Shown: one piece after another, positions 1-6,472 of the stretch | Layout: every line of letters begins with the position of its first letter | How positions within the stretch are numbered: position 1 is the stretch's first letter | Assembly: GCA_003641415.1 (NCBI GenBank) | Contig: QNAG01000037.1 | Coordinates: 1-15,280, forward strand | Length of the DNA: 15,280 nucleotides | DNA from: Candidatus Zixiibacteriota bacterium | Lineage (GTDB): Bacteria; Zixibacteria; MSB-5A5; GN15; FEB-12 | Direction of reading: 5' to 3' | Made by a program: the position numbers and the translations under genes | Notes under the pieces: model-generated | The model's input: only the letters and a program-made list of their open reading frames with translations | The model's database searches: none | What the model was told of the DNA's origin: nothing

Positions 1-1
1 A

Positions 2-75
2 TACTGGGGGGCAGGGTTGAACTGCCGACCTCCTGATCCACAATCAGGCGCTCTAACCAACTGAGCTACCCCAGC
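2..75 (-). tRNA. tRNA-His (GTG anticodon)
   Basis: Read on the minus strand this folds as a complete cloverleaf. The acceptor is GCTGGGG/CCCCAGT, followed by T8-A9. The D stem is GCTC/GAGC, the anticodon stem CCTGA/TCAGG has loop TTGTGGA (anticodon GTG, histidine), and the T arm GGCAG/CTGCC has loop TTCAACC. The discriminator base is A and the next base is T, so the 3' CCA is not encoded and must be added by the CCA-adding enzyme. Most bacterial tRNA-His genes encode an extra G at -1 facing C73. Here position -1 is A, pair 1:72 is G:U and position 73 is A, which resembles the alphaproteobacterial exception. The cloverleaf and anticodon identity are secure. The end processing is inferred. Confidence 0.95.
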
Positions 76-85
76 TTGTACACCA

Positions 86-113
86 ATAGTATAGTTTCTA
101 CAGAATAAGTCAA
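86..113 (-). promoter_or_regulatory. Candidate sigma70-type promoter of the tRNA-His gene
   Basis: On the minus strand TTGACT (plus positions 108-113) is followed after 16 nt by TACTAT (86-91). An overlapping TATACT (88-93) is a better -10 match but leaves only 14 nt of spacing. Transcription would start a few bases before the mature tRNA 5' end at 75, a usual arrangement for a stable RNA gene. Visual match only. Confidence 0.4.
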
Positions 114-211
114 GATAATTACAAACTGAACCGTTGCAAAGGTAAGCAAGATTTCCGCTTTTTAGCGCTCTCGGAATCGATATGTCGAAAGTGACTGAGT
201 GTCAAATCCTC

Positions 212-469
212 TTAGATCGCAACTAAGTGGATAATACCAGCGACGATAAGGATAACAACAATAATCGGAATAAAGATACCCATAAGCCCAAAGGCAATGC
301 CAAAGACTGCCCCAAAAGCTGCGCCAACTAACCCAATTATACCACCAATCAAACCGCCAATAAGACCGATGATACCACCAACAAGTCCCAGCAACATTCC
401 AAACCCTCCGGAACCCAAGAGACCGAGGGCGATAAAAATTAGAAAAATAACTGCTATGGCTTTAAGCAT
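212..469 (-). CDS. Small glycine-zipper membrane protein, function unknown
   Basis: This 85-residue protein is almost entirely hydrophobic. An N-terminal helix (about residues 2-20) is followed by a glycine-rich stretch (about 20-62) in which GG and G residues recur every three to four positions (GGIIGLIGGLIGGIIGL and similar). A final helix runs from about 62 to 85. Regular GxxxG spacing usually means tightly packed transmembrane helices or self-association. I chose the ATG at 467-469 because GGAGG lies 9 nt upstream. An in-frame TTG at 473-475 would sit only 3 nt from that site. It is transcribed divergently from pcm and towards the tRNA gene. I do not recognise a named family. It could be a membrane-stress or pore-forming peptide, but nothing here proves that. 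Confidence 0.75.
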   Translation of the reverse strand: MLKAIAVIFLIFIALGLLGSGGFGMLLGLVGGIIGLIGGLIGGIIGLVGAAFGAVFGIAFGLMGIFIPIIVVILIVAGIIHLVAI

Positions 470-655
470 TTCCAATTTCCTCCAACTAACCTTACGTATT
501 CTACAGCTCGGGGTTTCATCTGTTCTATAAATACATACTGATTTATCAGTAATTTATTCAGTCTGATTGAGCAAGAGAAAATTGTCACATCGTTTCTATC
601 TTGCGGTTTTTCTATTGTATTACCATACTGGGAAAAAGAATTTCATGGAGAAATT

Positions 656-1333
656 GTGGCAGGACTCGACAATAACTTCAGTAGTAATAATGACCAGTTC
701 GTTTCAAGGCGGATGCGCATGGTTGATCAACAATTAGCTCGGCGAGACATACGTGACAATGCTGTGCTCGCAGCCATGCGTGCTGTTCCCCGTCATTTGT
801 TTGTTCCGAAAAAACAGCGTGATGAAGCCTACCATGATGGTCCTTTATCTATTGGTCGTGGCCAGACTATTTCGCAACCGTATATAGTAGCGTCAATGAC
901 AGAACATCTGGAACTGACCGCCGATAGTAAAGTCCTTGAAATAGGCACCGGTTGCGGATACCAGACAGCGGTGCTGCTTGAAATCACAGAGTATGTTTTT
1001 TCGGTTGAGCGTATAGAGTCACTTTTCGATAACGCAAGGAAAAGACTTAACAAGCTGGGCTACTCAAAAGTGCAGATGAAGCTTGATGATGGTTCCAATG
1101 GTTGGCCTGAAGAAGCGCCCTTTGATGCTATCATTGTCACTGCCGCTGCCCCGCATGTCCCGCAGACGCTGGTGGATCAACTGGCCGATAGTGGACGGAT
1201 GGTCATACCGGTTGAAAAAGGAACCTCCGGTCGCCAGGAACTTATCAAGCTGGTTAAGACATCGGAAGGCATAACTGAGCGTAGTCTGTACGAAGTACGC
1301 TTTGTCCCTCTTATGGGTGAGATTGAGAAGTGA
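656..1333 (+). CDS. pcm: Protein-L-isoaspartate O-methyltransferase
   Basis: Cytosolic repair enzyme that methylates L-isoaspartyl residues in aged proteins using S-adenosylmethionine, starting their conversion back to aspartate. Family marks seen in the 225-residue product are: the N-terminal MVDQQLARRDI segment; the TISQPYIVASM loop (about residues 71-81); SAM-binding motif I, LEIGTGCGYQTAVL (94-107); an acidic DDG at 144-146; APFDAIIVTAAAP (154-166); and the C-terminal VRFVPLMG. The length is normal for the family (about 205-225). The usual VIPVG glycine is replaced by glutamate at 187. The GTG start at 656 has GGAG 5 nt upstream. An internal Met at residue 20 is the only real alternative. 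The gene appears to be a single unit, divergent from the small membrane protein and convergent with the porin gene. Confidence 0.95.
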   Translation: MAGLDNNFSSNNDQFVSRRMRMVDQQLARRDIRDNAVLAAMRAVPRHLFVPKKQRDEAYHDGPLSIGRGQTISQPYIVASMTEHLELTADSKVLEIGTGCGYQTAVLLEITEYVFSVERIESLFDNARKRLNKLGYSKVQMKLDDGSNGWPEEAPFDAIIVTAAAPHVPQTLVDQLADSGRMVIPVEKGTSGRQELIKLVKTSEGITERSLYEVRFVPLMGEIEK

Positions 1334-1365
1334 GGGACAGTGGCCGCCATTTATAGAACGGTAGG

Positions 1366-1385
1366 TCAAGCGGCCCGCCGCTTGA
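1366..1385 (+). repeat. Perfect 8-bp-stem hairpin downstream of pcm
   Basis: TCAAGCGG and CCGCTTGA flank a CCCG loop 32 nt after the pcm stop. It may terminate pcm or act as a transcript stabiliser, but no T run follows, so it is not a classical intrinsic terminator. It could also be part of a dispersed palindromic repeat. Confidence 0.5.
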
Positions 1386-1447
1386 TTGTAAGGCTGACAT
1401 ATAAGGTTGCTACTGTTAATCTACAGGACTGACATTTATTCTATATT

Positions 1448-1515
1448 GTCATTCCTGCAGAACTAATCATATTGATCAACAAATTACTGGATATTCCTAC
1501 TTTCGCGGGGATGAC
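1448..1515. repeat. Degenerate palindromic intergenic repeat
   Basis: This 68-bp element starts GTCATTCCTGC and ends GCGGGGATGAC. The outer arms are imperfect reverse complements (GTCATTCCTGCAGAA against GTCATCCCCGCGAAA), and CTGGATATTCCTACTTTCGC precedes the right end. The layout resembles the GTCATTCCTGC...GCAGGAATGAC palindromes that occur in many copies in various bacterial genomes. There is no ORF inside. It lies between two convergent genes, a usual site for such elements. The identification rests on memory of the motif and the visible arms, since only one copy is present in the window. Confidence 0.5.
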
Positions 1516-1562
1516 ATGTATGTTAGCAAAGAAGCATGAAAGAGCGCTTTTTCAACAGCCGG

Positions 1563-2882
1563 CTAATACCTGAACATCAATTCAGTCCGGAGCCAGGTGT
1601 AGCTGTCGGCGGAACGAAAGTAATAGTTGCCGGGCAGAAAACTTTCCCAGAGCACATGCCCTGACCAGTACTTGTTGAACTTATAAGACAACTTTCCAAT
1701 AAATAAATCCCCCCGCGTCCTGCCGTTACCTCCAAGGAAGTCTGATTCATCATCCGACCTATTCGGAGCTGTGAGATGATGATAGCCGATGTATAAGTCA
1801 ATGTCAGAAGCAAACCTGAATTGCACCTCTGAGTAAAATGAAAAAATATTTGTCCAGTAGGCTACTTTATCTTCCTTAATCTGAGTATAGATATATGACT
1901 CGCTCCACTTTGGCCAGCGTGCGAAAACCGGATCCCAACCTTCCCATTGGCAAGTTTTCGGATCATCACCGCTAAGATAGACAATGCCGGAAGTCAGAGA
2001 ATATGGGATATACTTGTGACTCTTACTCCAGGTTGGTTTGAAACGCAGGTATGTATATCCTCCAAAAGCTGAGCGGTTGTTATCATTTTGCGATCCAAAC
2101 TGGTGCGCAAACTCAATAGCATAATCGAGATTATTGATTACAGGATGCTTTAATCGAGTGCCGATAGTATTGATTCCCGATTGAATCGATACGACGCTAT
2201 TACTGTCAAGATTCTTGCGAATATAATAAGCGTCAATCTCAGTTTTGTTTAACTTTCCTGTGTAATATACACAGATTCCTTCTTCCGGTTGTTCAACCAA
2301 TTTCTTGTCCTGATCATGGATAACAGGCAGCCAATCATCGGTTTCCTTCTGGTAAGAATAGAAGGCAGTAATTTTGTGTTTGGGACTTATAGTCCAATCG
2401 ATTTTAATCGCATTGAAATATACCGAGCGCGAACCGTCAAGGGGGGTTCCATCCATGACAGCAAACCTTTCGCCCAACATTATATTCTGACGGCCAATCG
2501 TAAGGGCAATAGGATATTCAAACGGGTCAGCTAACCTGATATAAGCCTGGTCAACGATTATCTCGTTAAAGCTTAACTTCTTATCCTCCGGGACAAAATA
2601 ATACCGAAACTCATTTGTCAGCTTAAGACATATTTCGGTCTTACTCGATGGCAACCACTGACCTTTAAGAAAAGTTCTGTGCCTTGTAAATGTTGTGGCT
2701 GCGTGTGCTGTATCTGCCAGACTGATGGCATTATCCCATGACACAAAGCGAAAACGTTCAGAAAACTCTACCGAGAAACGGTTATTGATTTGTTTACAAA
2801 ACGATCCAGGACTTACGAATAAACATATTAGTAATATGAACAACGATGATTTTATCAACATGATTCTTCGATTAGTAGTCAT
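1563..2882 (-). CDS. Outer-membrane beta-barrel, alginate-export-like porin
   Basis: A 439-residue protein with a signal peptide (charged MTTNRR start, hydrophobic core about residues 8-26) and then alternating polar/aromatic beta strands to the C-terminus. It ends in FRY, the terminal aromatic expected of a BAM-inserted barrel. The block around residues 130-162, TIGRQNIMLGERF followed by DGSRSVYFNAIKI, matches the GRQ...G.R...RR.FDA pattern of the alginate-export (AlgE-like) barrel family. Substrate cannot be told from sequence, and alginate itself is only the family name. The ATG at 2880-2882 lies 6 nt after the symporter stop, so the two genes are almost certainly co-transcribed. A second Met at residue 8 sits directly before the hydrophobic core and is a possible alternative start. 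Confidence 0.85.
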   Translation of the reverse strand: MTTNRRIMLIKSSLFILLICLFVSPGSFCKQINNRFSVEFSERFRFVSWDNAISLADTAHAATTFTRHRTFLKGQWLPSSKTEICLKLTNEFRYYFVPEDKKLSFNEIIVDQAYIRLADPFEYPIALTIGRQNIMLGERFAVMDGTPLDGSRSVYFNAIKIDWTISPKHKITAFYSYQKETDDWLPVIHDQDKKLVEQPEEGICVYYTGKLNKTEIDAYYIRKNLDSNSVVSIQSGINTIGTRLKHPVINNLDYAIEFAHQFGSQNDNNRSAFGGYTYLRFKPTWSKSHKYIPYSLTSGIVYLSGDDPKTCQWEGWDPVFARWPKWSESYIYTQIKEDKVAYWTNIFSFYSEVQFRFASDIDLYIGYHHLTAPNRSDDESDFLGGNGRTRGDLFIGKLSYKFNKYWSGHVLWESFLPGNYYFRSADSYTWLRTELMFRY

Positions 2883-2888
2883 TATTTC

Positions 2889-4319
2889 TCATGCTTGATT
2901 TGGTGTTAAAAGGCTGACAATTGGATTAAGCGCCAGCGATACGATCATACCGATTGTACCAGCTTGAGGTGAGGGCATCCCTTGTGCATATAGAACGGTG
3001 CATGTCGCCAGTCCAATTACGGAAGATGATATAGCCCCCATTTTATTCATACGTTTCGTAAACAACCCCCAAATAAAGGGCCCGAGAAAAACCGCCCCGA
3101 TAGCTCCCCATGATATTCCAAGTATGCTGACTATAGTCGATGGGCGGAAATAGGCAAGTATAACCGCCAGCATAACAATAATAGCGCTGGAAAATCTCAT
3201 GAGCATTGTAAGGCGTTGGTCTGATACGTCTCGCTTGATGAATCCGGCATAGACATCTTTGGCAATAGATGAACTTGAGATCAGCACCAATGCCGCAAGA
3301 GTAGACATTGATGCCGAGAGAATCAGAAGAAGAATAACAACAGACAGACCTTCAGGGATGATATTCGTCAACAATTCCGGCATGAGGGCATCAAAGACAG
3401 GTTTGCTGTTACTGAAGGCTCCTGGTGTATTTCCCGGACTGAGAAAAAAGCGAGTAGTCGCTCCCGTGAAATATCCAATACCTGTTATTATCAGGGCAAA
3501 GATACTGGAGGCAACCATACCGATGCGAATGGACTTTTTGTCTTTGATGGCATAGAATTTCTGAACCAGTTGTGGCATGGCCATAGGCGCCACGCTGGTT
3601 AGAAATACAAGGCTGAAAAGCGGCCACCATCCGGGAGGGCCGACCATCGACACAAGTTTTGGATCAATCGCTGAGAGACCGCTGCTGATATTGGCCAGAC
3701 CATGACCTTTATCGAGCACACTTGCTAGAAGGACTGACACACCAACGAGCATGATTACGCCGAATACCATATCAATTATTGTTATTGATTTATAACCGCC
3801 CAGAACAAGGTATATGGCGGTAAAGCCACCCATCAAAATCAGCGCAACAGTGTAATCAATTCCGAATGTTGAACGGAAAAGATACGAAAGTCCCATAAAT
3901 ACAGCAGCGCTATATGGTATAAAAAAGATAAATATGCATACTGATGAAAACAGTTTCAAAAATGGGCTGTTGTAACGCTTATCCAAAAATTCAGCCATTG
4001 TGGAAACATTGTATTCCACCGACATTTTTTTTATTCGATAGCCCATGAACCACCAAACGCCAAGAACACCTATAAGAGTGTTGCCAAGAGCTATCCACAA
4101 ACTGGAGTAACCGAAACCCCATCCGATTTTCCCCGCGAATCCAATGAAAAGCACTGCGGAAAAATAAGCGGTACCGTAGGTGAAAGCCGTCATCCAAGCA
4201 CCGACTTGTCCCCCACCGAGAAAGAAATCAGAGAACGAACGTGCTTTCCTGAATCCGGCTATTCCAACAGCTACAATTATTAAAGCGTAAATTGCGATGA
4301 CTATCACTTTGAGGGACAT
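2889..4319 (-). CDS. Sodium:solute symporter (SSS family)
   Basis: Inner-membrane secondary transporter predicted to couple sodium entry to uptake of an organic solute. The 476 residues form about 13 hydrophobic segments. Recognisable family blocks are: TYGTAYFSAVLFIGFAG (47-63, first core helix); LVLGGYKSITIIDMVFGVIM (171-190); MPQLVQKFYAIKD (248-260); and SASMSTLAALVLISSSSIAKD (335-355). In the last block A336, S339 and T340 fall where vSGLT places its Na2 sodium ligands. Length is typical. The ATG at 4317-4319 has a GAAGAGA site about 7 nt upstream. On the minus strand TTGCAT-17-TAAGAT is a weak promoter candidate 40-70 nt upstream. The next gene, an outer-membrane barrel, starts 6 nt downstream. 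Subfamily (pantothenate-, proline- or carboxylate-type) is not decidable by eye. Confidence 0.92.
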   Translation of the reverse strand: MSLKVIVIAIYALIIVAVGIAGFRKARSFSDFFLGGGQVGAWMTAFTYGTAYFSAVLFIGFAGKIGWGFGYSSLWIALGNTLIGVLGVWWFMGYRIKKMSVEYNVSTMAEFLDKRYNSPFLKLFSSVCIFIFFIPYSAAVFMGLSYLFRSTFGIDYTVALILMGGFTAIYLVLGGYKSITIIDMVFGVIMLVGVSVLLASVLDKGHGLANISSGLSAIDPKLVSMVGPPGWWPLFSLVFLTSVAPMAMPQLVQKFYAIKDKKSIRIGMVASSIFALIITGIGYFTGATTRFFLSPGNTPGAFSNSKPVFDALMPELLTNIIPEGLSVVILLLILSASMSTLAALVLISSSSIAKDVYAGFIKRDVSDQRLTMLMRFSSAIIVMLAVILAYFRPSTIVSILGISWGAIGAVFLGPFIWGLFTKRMNKMGAISSSVIGLATCTVLYAQGMPSPQAGTIGMIVSLALNPIVSLLTPNQA

Positions 4320-4415
4320 ATTTATTCTCTTCTACAAGACGGATGTTATTTTCTATCAATGTGCATCTTACAAAAAATTACACCCGAATGCAAATTGGAA
4401 TATCTGTCCTCTAAT

Positions 4416-4440
4416 AGATTATCGCGTGGGTTGATAATCT
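4416..4440. repeat. Dyad AGATTATC-N9-GATAATCT upstream of the symporter operon
   Basis: A perfect 8-bp inverted repeat separated by 9 nt lies about 100 nt upstream of the symporter start and just past the end of the FmdB gene. The form suits a dimeric regulator site for the transport operon, or a structure at the end of the fmdB transcript. Confidence 0.4.
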
Positions 4441-4455
4441 CTGCCACCGGCAGAG
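4439..4455 (-). terminator. Hairpin downstream of the FmdB-type gene
   Basis: CTCTGCC and GGCAGAG form a perfect 7-bp stem with a 3-nt loop 14 nt after the fmdB-like stop codon. It overlaps the last two bases of the neighbouring dyad (4416-4440), so the two structures exclude each other. On the minus strand ATTATC follows and not a T run, so termination is uncertain. Confidence 0.35.
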
Positions 4456-4468
4456 TTATGGCTTATCC

Positions 4469-4672
4469 TCAACTGAAACCGGAGCTACTACAACTACCAG
4501 TAGAGTAAGAGTCCCCACAACCGGAGGCAATCCCTTTTGATGATATCAATGATACCATCCTTGTGACATCCTCCGATTTGCACTTGGGGCAAGGAGGTTT
4601 TTCATCGTTTCCCAGAACTAACTCTTCGAACTGTTCATAGCAAGTAAGACATTTATATTTATATAATGGCAT
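4469..4672 (-). CDS. FmdB-type zinc-ribbon protein
   Basis: A 67-residue protein starting MPLYKYKC, the characteristic opening of the FmdB/CxxC_CXXC_SSSS family. Two CxxC knuckles (C8/C11 and C28/C31) form a single zinc ribbon. The tail is rich in Ser, Gly and Cys (residues 44-67, with further cysteines at 52 and 61), also typical of the family. The family was proposed as a regulator in methylotrophs, but its general role is not established. Binding to nucleic acid or protein is possible. The start is well supported: GAGGTGAAAG immediately precedes the ATG at 4670-4672. It is expressed from its own predicted promoter near 4760. Confidence 0.9.
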   Translation of the reverse strand: MPLYKYKCLTCYEQFEELVLGNDEKPPCPKCKSEDVTRMVSLISSKGIASGCGDSYSTGSCSSSGFS

Positions 4673-4759
4673 CTTTCACCTCAAAATTATTCCGCTACTG
4701 ACATAACCGTCTCAATTCCCACCTCTACTACTGCAGGAAGTACAGATTTTACATCAACG

Positions 4760-4768
4760 ATTATATCA
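4760..4768 (-). promoter_or_regulatory. Extended -10 promoter element for the FmdB-type gene
   Basis: On the minus strand TGATATAAT is an exact extended -10 (TGnTATAAT). The predicted transcript would begin near 4753, giving a leader of about 80 nt before the FmdB-type start. No good -35 is visible at 17 nt, which is normal for extended -10 promoters. Confidence 0.45.
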
Positions 4769-4770
4769 AG

Positions 4771-4786
4771 TCAATATTAATATTGA
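4771..4786. promoter_or_regulatory. 16-bp perfect palindrome, possible operator
   Basis: TCAATATTAATATTGA is fully self-complementary. It lies 2 nt upstream of the extended -10 of the FmdB-type gene, where a bound protein would cover the -35 region. This is the expected placement of a repressor site. The regulator is unknown, and an AT-only core can also arise by chance. Confidence 0.4.
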
Positions 4787-4940
4787 TTCCTTAAAGTCCA
4801 AATCCAAGTATTTCACCAGTTATTGTAAATCTGAGCATCTGTTTTTTCAATAGTCCATTCATTTCGTCTCATCTATAAGATATTTTATAGCTCTATCTTC
4901 TCCCAATTGGATATGTTCGCCGTTTTAAAAAAAATTCAAA

Positions 4941-5360
4941 CTATTCAGAGATAATTTCAAAACTTGTGGTTACTTTGGTCTCTTTCTCAACTGTCTGGCT
5001 GACTGAGCAGTATTTACTTTCGGATAACTCGATAGCTTTAGCCAGGGCTTTTTCATCAATATTGTTGCCTTTGGCAATGAATTTAATCTCAACTGTATGG
5101 AATGGTTTGGGATATTCATCCTGATGATGAGCCTTGACTTCAACGGCTAACCCTGATAGGAGCTGACGTTTTTGTTCCATGATTCGAACAACGTCGATTC
5201 CTGTACAACCGGCAATGCCAAAAAACATCAGCTCTGTTGGCGCATACCCAGCCTCCTCACCTCCGGCTTTCTTGGTGCCATCAGTGACAATCGTGTGACC
5301 ATACACACTGGTGCCTTCAAATTTCAACCCGCCCTTCCAATTCATTTTCACAGACAGCAT
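4941..5360 (-). CDS. OsmC/Ohr-superfamily protein (YhfA-like)
   Basis: A 139-residue cytosolic protein of the OsmC superfamily, thiol peroxidases and relatives that reduce organic hydroperoxides or handle reactive thiol compounds. The two cysteines expected of the active site are present: C52 in FFGIAGCTGIDVV and C118 in SKYCSVSQTV. The PTEL block before the first one is also present (41-44). The N-terminal strand segment MNWKGGLKFEG and the GYAPTELM region resemble the YhfA-type branch more than classical Ohr. The ATG at 5358-5360 with AAAGGA about 8 nt upstream is the likely start. The frame stays open further upstream to a TTG at 5414, but that extension has no ribosome site and no family resemblance. 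A TATAAT at 5450-5455 (minus) may be its -10. The gene stands alone, 268 nt from the FmdB-type gene on the same strand. Confidence 0.9.
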   Translation of the reverse strand: MLSVKMNWKGGLKFEGTSVYGHTIVTDGTKKAGGEEAGYAPTELMFFGIAGCTGIDVVRIMEQKRQLLSGLAVEVKAHHQDEYPKPFHTVEIKFIAKGNNIDEKALAKAIELSESKYCSVSQTVEKETKVTTSFEIISE

Positions 5361-5744
5361 ATAATCAATCCTTTCATCGATCTGATTAAACCACCTCAAG
5401 CAGGTGAATAACAATTACAACACATACAAGCCGTATTTGTTCTCGTGTGATTATATAATAATCTGAGAGTTAGGTACAGTTATTGGTTGGATACTAAACA
5501 TTTTACTGCTCGTTTATTGATGAAATTGACAGGTGGGACTAATAAGCTGTTGAGTGTTTGATCTAACAGAAGATATTGACGAGCAAATAGTCACCTGTTC
5601 CAATCTGATATTTTTGCTTTCTCTTGGTTGGTTTTATTCATATTAATGATTGTATGAAAAGATATTTCAGGACAGCGCGCATCAGGAGCATACGCGCAAA
5701 GCAAGATACCCCGCGATATTTATCGCAATCCACAGGAGCACATC
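5361..5744. other. Divergent intergenic region between the OsmC and TM2 genes
   Basis: No convincing gene in these 384 nt. It holds a possible minus-strand -10 for the OsmC gene (TATAAT, 5450-5455). Close to the TM2 gene there is a small hairpin, GCGATA-TT-TATCGC (5713-5726), 8-9 nt before that gene's AGGAG ribosome site. No clear plus-strand promoter could be picked with confidence. Confidence 0.5.
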
Positions 5745-6023
5745 ATGACCAACGGTTCAAGCCCTGTCTATTATAAGAATCCTGGGTTAGCTGCCATTCT
5801 TTCTTTTTTCTATATGGGCTTGGGGCAAATCTATAACGGCCAGATTGGCAAAGGTGTGGCGTTTATTGTCATGTACACTATCTCAGCTTTCCTGATTATT
5901 ATTCTGATCGGCCTTATTACAACTCCAATTTTGTGGATTTATGGCATGTATGACGCTTATAAATCAGCGGAAAAGATCAATATAGATATATCGCGTCATC
6001 ACGGTTCCGGCGGTCCAGTCTAA
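5745..6023 (+). CDS. TM2-domain-like small membrane protein
   Basis: A 92-residue protein with a short polar N-terminus and two membrane segments (about residues 13-29 and 37-66), the second possibly a helical hairpin. The stretch KNPGLAAILSFFYMGLGQIYNG (11-32) followed by GKGVAF and ILWIYGMYDAYKSAEKIN fits the TM2-type pattern: a lysine and small residues leading into a helix, a GxGQxYnG turn, then a terminal D-A-Y-xxA segment. Molecular function is not known for these bacterial proteins. The ATG is preceded by AGGAG at a spacing of about 7 nt. The gene is followed by its own terminator at 6061, so it is probably monocistronic. Confidence 0.85.
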   Translation: MTNGSSPVYYKNPGLAAILSFFYMGLGQIYNGQIGKGVAFIVMYTISAFLIIILIGLITTPILWIYGMYDAYKSAEKINIDISRHHGSGGPV

Positions 6024-6060
6024 ATCTACCTTGGATAGATGATGCTTTGGTGTTGTCTCT

Positions 6061-6088
6061 CTTGATCGAATTGCGATCAAGTTTTATT
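6061..6088 (+). terminator. Intrinsic terminator of the TM2-like gene
   Basis: CTTGATCG and CGATCAAG form a perfect 8-bp stem around an AATTG loop, directly followed by TTTTATT. It lies 37 nt after the TM2-like stop codon. This is a credible Rho-independent terminator, although the stem is only moderately GC-rich. Confidence 0.65.
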
Positions 6089-6194
6089 CTGGAATTACAC
6101 ATATTCATTTTACTTTTGTCATCTTACAATATATCATTTTGTACTATGTTAATGTGGCTACCAAGCAATCAAGGTGGCGATTGGAAACGAAGAT

Positions 6195-6308
6195 ATGTCT
6201 ATCGAGGTGACCGTGATTGGAATAATTGATGAATACGAGATCAAGTCGGAGTATTACTCTGGTGATCTCGATTCGGAACGCGTAACTTTTAAGAAAGCTC
6301 TGCGATGA
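6195..6308 (+). CDS. Putative 37-residue micro-ORF, unknown
   Basis: Starts at ATG 6195 and encodes MSIEVTVIGIIDEYEIKSEY..., a short acidic, strand-like peptide ending KKALR. GAAGA just before the ATG is a weak, closely spaced ribosome site. The frame is open upstream to a stop at 6150-6152, with a GTG at 6174, so the start is uncertain. Its TGA overlaps the ATG of the next micro-ORF in an ATGA arrangement, as in translationally coupled gene pairs. No family is recognised. An open frame of this length could arise by chance. Confidence 0.4.
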   Translation: MSIEVTVIGIIDEYEIKSEYYSGDLDSERVTFKKALR

Positions 6309-6472
6309 GTATTATCAAACTTGCCATGCGGTACCTTCGATGGTACCACGTAGTCGGACTGTTGTTAGGTTTAACTGGGCTTATAGGGGTTTATTGGTGG
6401 CTTCGGGAACACGACCGAGCCAACCATTTGGGTTGGGACGACACCACTGATCTGGAAGAATCAGAGATCTAA
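6305..6472 (+). CDS. Putative 55-residue single-pass membrane micro-protein
   Basis: Starts at ATG 6305 inside the stop of the preceding micro-ORF. A basic N-terminus (KLAMRYLRWYH) is followed by one hydrophobic helix (about residues 15-31, rich in Gly and Leu), a WW pair at the membrane edge, and an acidic tail (DDTTDLEESEI). Positive-inside charge placement would put the N-terminus in the cytoplasm. Such composition is more protein-like than random AT-rich DNA, but the ribosome site is poor and translation would probably depend on coupling to the upstream ORF. No homologue is known to me. Confidence 0.42.
   Translation: MSIIKLAMRYLRWYHVVGLLLGLTGLIGVYWWLREHDRANHLGWDDTTDLEESEI

Noticed and set aside
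297..420. Possible CRISPR or tandem DNA repeat in the glycine-zipper gene
   Set aside because: The periodicity comes from GG/GxxxG codons in a reading frame. Units vary and there are no unique spacers.
297..530. Proline-rich plus-strand ORF opposite the glycine-zipper gene
   Set aside because: It is the antisense shadow of glycine codons (GGN gives NCC proline). The minus frame has the ribosome site and membrane character.
5361..5414. 18-residue upstream extension of the OsmC protein from TTG 5414
   Set aside because: No ribosome site and no resemblance to the family. AAAGGA precedes the ATG at 5358-5360.
6047..6229. 60-codon plus-strand ORF downstream of the TM2-like gene
   Set aside because: It runs through the intrinsic terminator at 6061-6088, has no ribosome site, and its hydrophobic run comes from T-rich DNA. 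The overlapping frame at 6195 looks better.
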